This document shows, piece after piece, positions 7,590-11,839 of a DNA stretch of 11,839 bases (position 1 is the first letter of the stretch; each line of letters begins with the position of its first letter). Location: the NCBI GenBank assembly GCA_029747585.1, contig JAPEVF010001253.1:1-11839 (forward strand). The letters run 5' to 3'. The translations under genes were made by a program, and so were the position numbers. The stretch is from Pleurotus djamor (Eukaryota; Basidiomycota; Agaricomycetes; Agaricales; Pleurotaceae). The notes below the pieces were generated by a model. The model had not been told where the DNA came from and did not search any database. It saw only the letters and a list, made by a program, of their open reading frames with translations.

Positions 7590-7790
7590 ATCAACCGAAC
7601 TCGTGTCGATGTCGGTCAGTCAATCAGTCGGTCGTAGTCCAAGGCAGATAGTGGAACTCGTGTCGACGGCGGCCAGTCAGTCTCGGAAAATAAAACTCGT
7701 GTTGAAGTCGGTCGGTCGGTCACCTCTGGATAATAAATCCACGTCAGTGTCGGTGTCGGTCAGTCAGTCGTAGTCGTAGTCGGTGGCGAA
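7590..7790. repeat. TCGG/TCAG tetranucleotide-rich imperfect tandem repeats
   Basis: About four imperfect units run through this block, each an aactcgtgtcgatgtcgg-like head followed by ggtcagtcagtcggtcg-like tetranucleotide runs (about 7602, 7648, 7694 and 7738). The plus-strand frame through it reads SVSVSQSVGRSP and similar, a product of the repeat and not a recognised protein. Confidence 0.8.
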
Positions 7791-7907
7791 GGCAAAGACA
7801 AATAGGCGGGAAGTAGAGCGAAACAGCGCGGAAAATTCTAGGAGAGAGGACAAGAAGATTTTTGTGAAAGAAAGGCCTCGGAAAATGTAGAGTAAAGTAG
7901 GGGAAAA

Positions 7908-8250
7908 TCAGACTCGTAGATTCATGTGGTCCGCAAGTTCGTTGTAGAAAGTAACGAGATCATGAGTTGGCGAACATGCATGAAAATTGCGAAGACGGAG
8001 GAGGATGAACTATAGGTGGAGTGTGGACGTAGAAAGGAAACCCGAAATGGGAGGGAGTCAAAGGGGGAAAGGTTTGAAGTCTTGAGTACAACCTGAACGA
8101 GGGGAACCCTCACAATAGAGAGGTACTTCAACTTCAAGGGGTTGTGATAGAGCTTCTCGTTGAAAGGATCCGCCGATACATTGTCGCGACCATGCGTAGT
8201 CTGCGCTGGGGAGTAATGGACTCAACAAGCAGCGGTTGAAGCCCCGGTGG
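7908..8250 (-). pseudogene. Possible fragments of an unrecognised gene
   Basis: On the minus strand two pieces look protein-like but lie in different frames: DNVSADPFNEKLYHNPLKLK at about 8195-8136, and THDLVTFYNELADHMNLRV with a stop at 7908-7910. A GTGAGG donor-like site follows the first. I do not recognise a family. They may be exons of one decayed gene, or chance. A stop lies shortly upstream of the first piece, so no complete gene can be drawn. Confidence 0.2.
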
Positions 8251-8814
8251 CAAGAAGTGGGGAATGCATACCGCTCAGCATAGGAAGCTTGAAGATATGT
8301 CGAACGAAGACACTGAGGACTTGGACCAGTCAGGAAAACGAAACAACGGGCGGTGCCGAGTATCCCGAAAGGCGGGTCGGGGAGCGGGGCTCAAGCAAGG
8401 TGCGCGTCGCGTCCAGAGGGGGGCTACTGTAGGTATTGGTATTGCCTTCGCGTTATGGTCGTGGATGAATCGATGAATCGATGAAGATAAATACACCTCT
8501 TATCTGGGACAAGAGAATAGAGTACTGGGAGGTGACGCTCTGTGGTGCCTCTGAGCTCCTTCAACGCCGCGGGGCAGCGTAGGCAGATGAATTGCGAAAC
8601 GCAAGGCCCAAAGGGCAACTTCTCCGTCGCGTTGGGAAGAGAGATGAAAAAACTTTGGACGAAAATTCGGGTGGTGCATAGGCCCAAGGATTATTGATGG
8701 GGGTGAGATGCGAGTGCTAGGCACCTAGGTGTTACTTCTTTGGACCATTTTGTGGACGCGTTGACACTCACTTACTTATATTTATGACAGAACGGAGGGA
8801 CAGGCATTCGTTGT
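8251..8814. other. Stretch without a recognised gene
   Basis: Frames on both strands are short and show no motif (for example plus 8264-8476 and minus 8424-8724). A small tandem repeat of gatgaatc lies at 8464-8484. Nothing else stands out. Confidence 0.5.
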
Positions 8815-9060
8815 GTTTTCCAAGCTGCGCATGTGCCAGAGGTTTACAGGTGCAGAGGTGTCCAGCCAAGGCAGGGCGGTCTACGACGCGATATCGATCT
8901 AGATTACCATTCGTCGATCTGGCCATTCGAAGGGTTAAACGTACATGAGCCGATAGCCAGGAATATTTAAGCAAGGGGGAAGCAGGGACTGAATGGCACT
9001 ATCAATCCCCCATGCGATGATAGGCGTTGAATATATAAAATATGTGGAGTTGAGGTACGA
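8815..9060 (-). pseudogene. Decayed partial copy of the Dnmt2-like gene
   Basis: On the minus strand this matches the 5' part of the methyltransferase at 6480-6850. The start region cctatcatcgcatggg is identical, but the ATG is now ACG (9027-9025). The frame reads TPIIAWGIDSAI where the gene reads MPIIAWEFYSGI. After intron-1-like sequence, most of exon 2 is missing. Similarity resumes with a GTACGTTTAACC...AATCTAG stretch equivalent to intron 2, then tcgatatcgcgtc and gaccgccctg of exon 3. It fades near the place of the catalytic SPSCQP motif. The lost start codon, missing exon and frame damage make it non-functional. Its intact GTACGT donor supports intron 2 in the main gene. Confidence 0.75.
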
Positions 9061-9513
9061 GGAGGTAAATGAGGACTAGGCGCGATCGGGCCAATAAACG
9101 GCGTTGGCAAGAAAAAGCTTCGGAGTCTATGTTTGTATGGGCTTGTCATCTTTCATCTCGCTCTCTTCCTTTCCTCAACCACCTCCTCGCCCTCGGATCC
9201 CCCCTCCTTCTTTTCCTACCTCCAGCATCAGTGTTGGTCGCATCCCACGGTCAGGTCAGACGAGCAACGCCCTGCAAATCCCCTCATATTCCGTCCACCT
9301 ACCCCGCATCTCTCCCTCTTCCTTCCCTCTCAGCTCTCTCACGCTCCCTTCATCCGATTGCCTCAAGAACCCCCTCGACGTCCTGAACACCTCCAACCAA
9401 CCTTGCAACCCAGCCAAGCGGCACTCTTGTGCTCCCTCCCTTGCCCCATCCACTGGCCTCCATCCTCGTGCATACAGCCCCATCCACACCCTCACTCCAA
9501 CACCACGATAGGC
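9061..9513 (+). promoter_or_regulatory. Pyrimidine-rich leader and promoter-like region
   Basis: From about 9150 to 9510 the plus strand is strongly CT- and C-rich (ctccttcttttcctacctcc, ccatccacaccctcactcc), as in long fungal 5' leaders. It leads into the ATG at 9514. A TATA-like tatataaaatatg lies at 9032-9044. Open frames within it reflect composition. Confidence 0.4.
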
Positions 9514-9792
9514 ATGGCAAGCTTCCCGATGCACCAGAGCATCAACAGCAAGACAACCGCACGAGTCACCCTTGATGATGTACTAGTCTGGAGGAACATG
9601 GTGAGTTCCACACTCGAATGTATGCATCGCATCCAACTCACCTCGTACTCAGTGATCCCATTCCACACATTCCCCATCCCCCTCCCTCGACCAAAGTCAA
9701 GCACTCACGCACTCTCCCCTCCCTTTGGCCGAGCCCAAGCTTATCCACGTCCCTTCCGACCACCTCTAAAGCAAGATCAGCATCCGAAGTAG
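9514..9792 (+). pseudogene. Start of an unrecognised gene, frame lost after exon 1
   Basis: An ATG after the CT-rich leader opens a 29-codon exon (9514-9600) starting MASFPMHQSINSKTTARV and ending LDDVLVWRNM. It stops at a consensus GTGAGT donor. A 52-nt intron (9601-9652) with CTCAC and a CAG acceptor would fit, but splicing joins ATG to TGA. Unspliced, the frame runs on to a stop at 9790-9792 with low-complexity sequence. A second frame further on (to 9852-9854, ending SSVFRVGDFSG) looks like protein but is not in phase. The right-hand repeat block begins just after. This may be a gene whose body was lost at the repeat edge. No family was recognised. Confidence 0.3.
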
Positions 9793-9854
9793 ACATATCA
9801 ACGACAAAGCTACAAACCTCAAGTGTCTTCCGGGTCGGTGACTTCTCTGGGTGA

Positions 9855-10504
9855 AAAACAAAATCTTTTTTAAGAAACTTTATCCTCGGAGGAAAATCTC
9901 GAACGACTCACCCGATCTTCAACCTAGCCTTTCGCAAACTCAACCAAAGATAGTCTGGATATGTACGGACAACGGATTATGGCTGCGAAGTGTCGGCGTT
10001 TCGTGCGAGGGATGTTACGGACACATTTGTCTTGGGTGTATGGGATGCTAGGTATTCGCGGTTTTAAGTACTTGACATTCTTTTACATGGTTGTTACTAC
10101 TCACATATGTTTTATCTACCATCAATATACTCTTCCTGACCAATATATCCGCCCGCTGCCGTGACTTTGGATAGCCCATCCCGCCTCCAGGGTAGGTCAT
10201 ATAGGCAGGCCATTGGTCAAATCTGCAAAAACAGCTATCAGGGTCTCGGATACACTTGACGACGTACGCGCGCAACTCACCATCAATAATATCTCACTCG
10301 CAAGGACCTCTTCCCAGCCCTTCCCGAGCTATTGACCTCGATACATCAAACACGAAATCAGCTAATTGGTGCGTGAAAACCCTCTATCCCTCGCAGAAAA
10401 CCACGCACACATGTTCCATACAGGTCCAGCATCCTTTCAGACGCCCTTATTCCGTGTTTTCGAGCCTTTCGAAAATTCCGTCCATGGAGGACGATCATGC
10501 ACAA
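9855..10504. repeat. Outer, more diverged part of the right repeat block
   Basis: A unit related to those inside the 1.34 kb repeat lies here. The stretch cgactcacccgatcttcaacctagcctttcgcaaactcaacc (core at 9928) matches the cores at 22, 481, 10526 and 10984. It is 598 bp from the next core, against about 460 bp inside the repeat. Positions 10000-10500 show no recognisable gene, although gacgacgtac and ctcacc splice-like elements typical of the units appear at about 10258-10282. Confidence 0.5.
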
Positions 10505-11839
10505 AATTCCAAAATCTCGACCCAGCCTTTCGTAAACTTGGTCAGAGATGACGATATGGTGTACGAACACGGGGGTATAGTTCGTTTTGGCTGGCGTATC
10601 GTGGTTGTTTGTGTATTCGAGTTTTTCCGTGGTGTCGGGAGGTAAGTCGAGCATAACTCCTTCATTGATCATGTCAGAGTCCATCTAACGGACGGAAACA
10701 ACAGGGATACGACGTACCTTCAAGGTCCCATGCGTATCTAGCCCGCACCATCAAAGGTTCCCCCACGAAATCAACATTCCGTCCTAGCAGCAAAACACCA
10801 AAAAATGCGATAATTCATGGGTACACCATCTTCAAAACACATTGAATCGACTCACCTTATCCCCACATATATCCTCAAAATCATCCTATGATGCTATTTC
10901 GGCCGCTTTCGCGTGTCTGACATTTTGGGGTCAAGGGGACTGTCCGACGGATGCACGGCTCGAAATTCGAAAACACAACGCAGCCTTTTGTAAACCCGGT
11001 CAAAGGGTCTCTGATGACGTACGAACAAGGGGGCATAACGATTGTAGACCTCGGGTTTGATGCGGATTGGGAAATTCGTGGTTTTTGCGTGTTGAGGGTA
11101 AGTGCCAATTTGCTTGCAGTGAGAATTTTTGATAACGAAGATCTGTAACACTTGTTAGATTGGTCAAGAAGGTGTTTGATTGGCTTACCAGTGTCGCCCC
11201 GTCCGAAGTAGGCTGCTCCTCCAAGGTTTCACGGAGATTTCGTGGATTCTAGTGGTTCGGGGAAGTTTGGTGGTGGCAAGTGAGTGGATCGTTCTCAAAT
11301 CATATCGAATCGACTCACCAGATACCCTAATCTGGTGCTAGACCTGCTCGGCTGCGATAATCGAGTCGTTCCGGTTGTTTTCAAGTTTCCATCATGTCGG
11401 GGAGGGGAGTGGTTCCTTCCAAAATGGCGAAAACGAACCGCGGGCCTTGATAAACTCGGTCAAGGGTGCGGCAATAGTGGACGAACTAGGGTCCATAGCG
11501 ATCGTACGTCCGTCTATCGAAGTGGATCGGGAAATCGAAGTTTCCTCCGTGGTGAGGAGGAAATATGGTTGTGGCGCCTTCAATATTGTAGTAAGCCTTT
11601 CGTAAACGTGATCTCAGATAGATTGACGACGTACCTTCAAGGTATATCTGGATTCAAGTGGATTCGTGCGGTTCCGATGGAGAAACCAAGGATTCCGTCT
11701 CGAGGACGAGACGACGGACCAACGCCTCGAAAACTCGAGGTACCCGTTCGCAAACGACATGGAAGCTCGTCCATAGGTATCCAAACACGGGGCCGTATGT
11801 GGTCTTTGTCAGCGTGTCGAGATTATTGAGGAATTTCAA
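10505..11839. repeat. Right copy of ~1.34 kb dispersed direct repeat
   Basis: This is the direct-orientation partner of 1-1335, with unit cores at 10526, 10984, 11445 and 11596 (spacings 458, 461 and 151 bp, against 459, 460 and 151 bp in the left copy). It still matches at the last base, so the repeat continues past the window; in the left copy the sequence after 1335 leads into the decayed intron-rich gene. The N at 296 falls where this copy has a plain run of A, so it is probably a base-calling ambiguity. Evidence against coding is given under the left copy. Confidence 0.9.

Noticed and set aside
7537..7773. Ser/Val-rich 78-codon plus-strand frame
   Set aside because: It is a translation of the TCGG/TCAG tetranucleotide repeat and has no start context.
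9133..9792. 219-codon plus-strand frame rich in Pro and Ser
   Set aside because: Most of it is CT-rich leader-like sequence open in several frames; only the part from the ATG at 9514 looks like a gene start.
1..11839. The two end repeats as LTRs of one large retrotransposon
   Set aside because: The DNA between them holds a Dnmt2-type gene, simple repeats and gene relics, with no gag-pol, reverse transcriptase or integrase signature.

Overview
The window looks like nuclear DNA of a fungus, most likely a basidiomycete, and the intron style suggests a tremellomycete (inference, no marker gene confirms it). The signs are very short introns (about 48-78 nt) with GTRAGT-type donors and CTRAY-like branch sites close to the AG, pyrimidine-rich leaders, and a eukaryotic Dnmt2-type gene. 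Two Ns (positions 296 and 4371) show draft sequence, so single-base frame breaks need care. No tRNA, rRNA, CRISPR array or prokaryotic operon was seen.

Layout. A ~1.34 kb dispersed direct repeat lies at both ends (1-1335 and 10505-11839, same orientation, both reaching the window edge). Each copy contains older diverged units about 460 bp apart. Inside the left copy, positions 1418-3257 (minus strand) hold about eleven well-formed short introns whose exons do not join into one reading frame. I read it as a decayed gene, possibly of the actin-related protein Arp10 type. Its TATA box and CT-rich leader are at 3250-3360. Two strong hairpins lie upstream (3443-3511). Positions 4235-5545 form a repeat field: six copies of a TATATA...CTCCATTTT motif, then a second repeat family with ~175-186 bp spacing. 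An LTR-like segment (5723-6070) abuts the premature end of the one clearly recognisable gene.

That gene (6071-6835, minus) is a four-exon, C-terminally truncated Dnmt2/TRDMT1-type cytosine-5 methyltransferase, with a GC-AG first intron. A decayed partial copy of its 5' half lies at 8815-9060 in the same orientation, with ATG changed to ACG. Between the two are simple-sequence and TCGG/TCAG repeats and unrecognised fragments. A possible gene start with a CT-rich leader is at 9514, but its frame fails near the edge of the right-hand repeat.

Together this is a repeat-rich accessory region (perhaps subtelomeric) with fragments of once-normal genes. I see no set of genes working together as a system. 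The most interesting points are the truncated Dnmt2 with its relic copy, the spliced-looking unit without an ORF, and the TATATA/CCATTT motif array.
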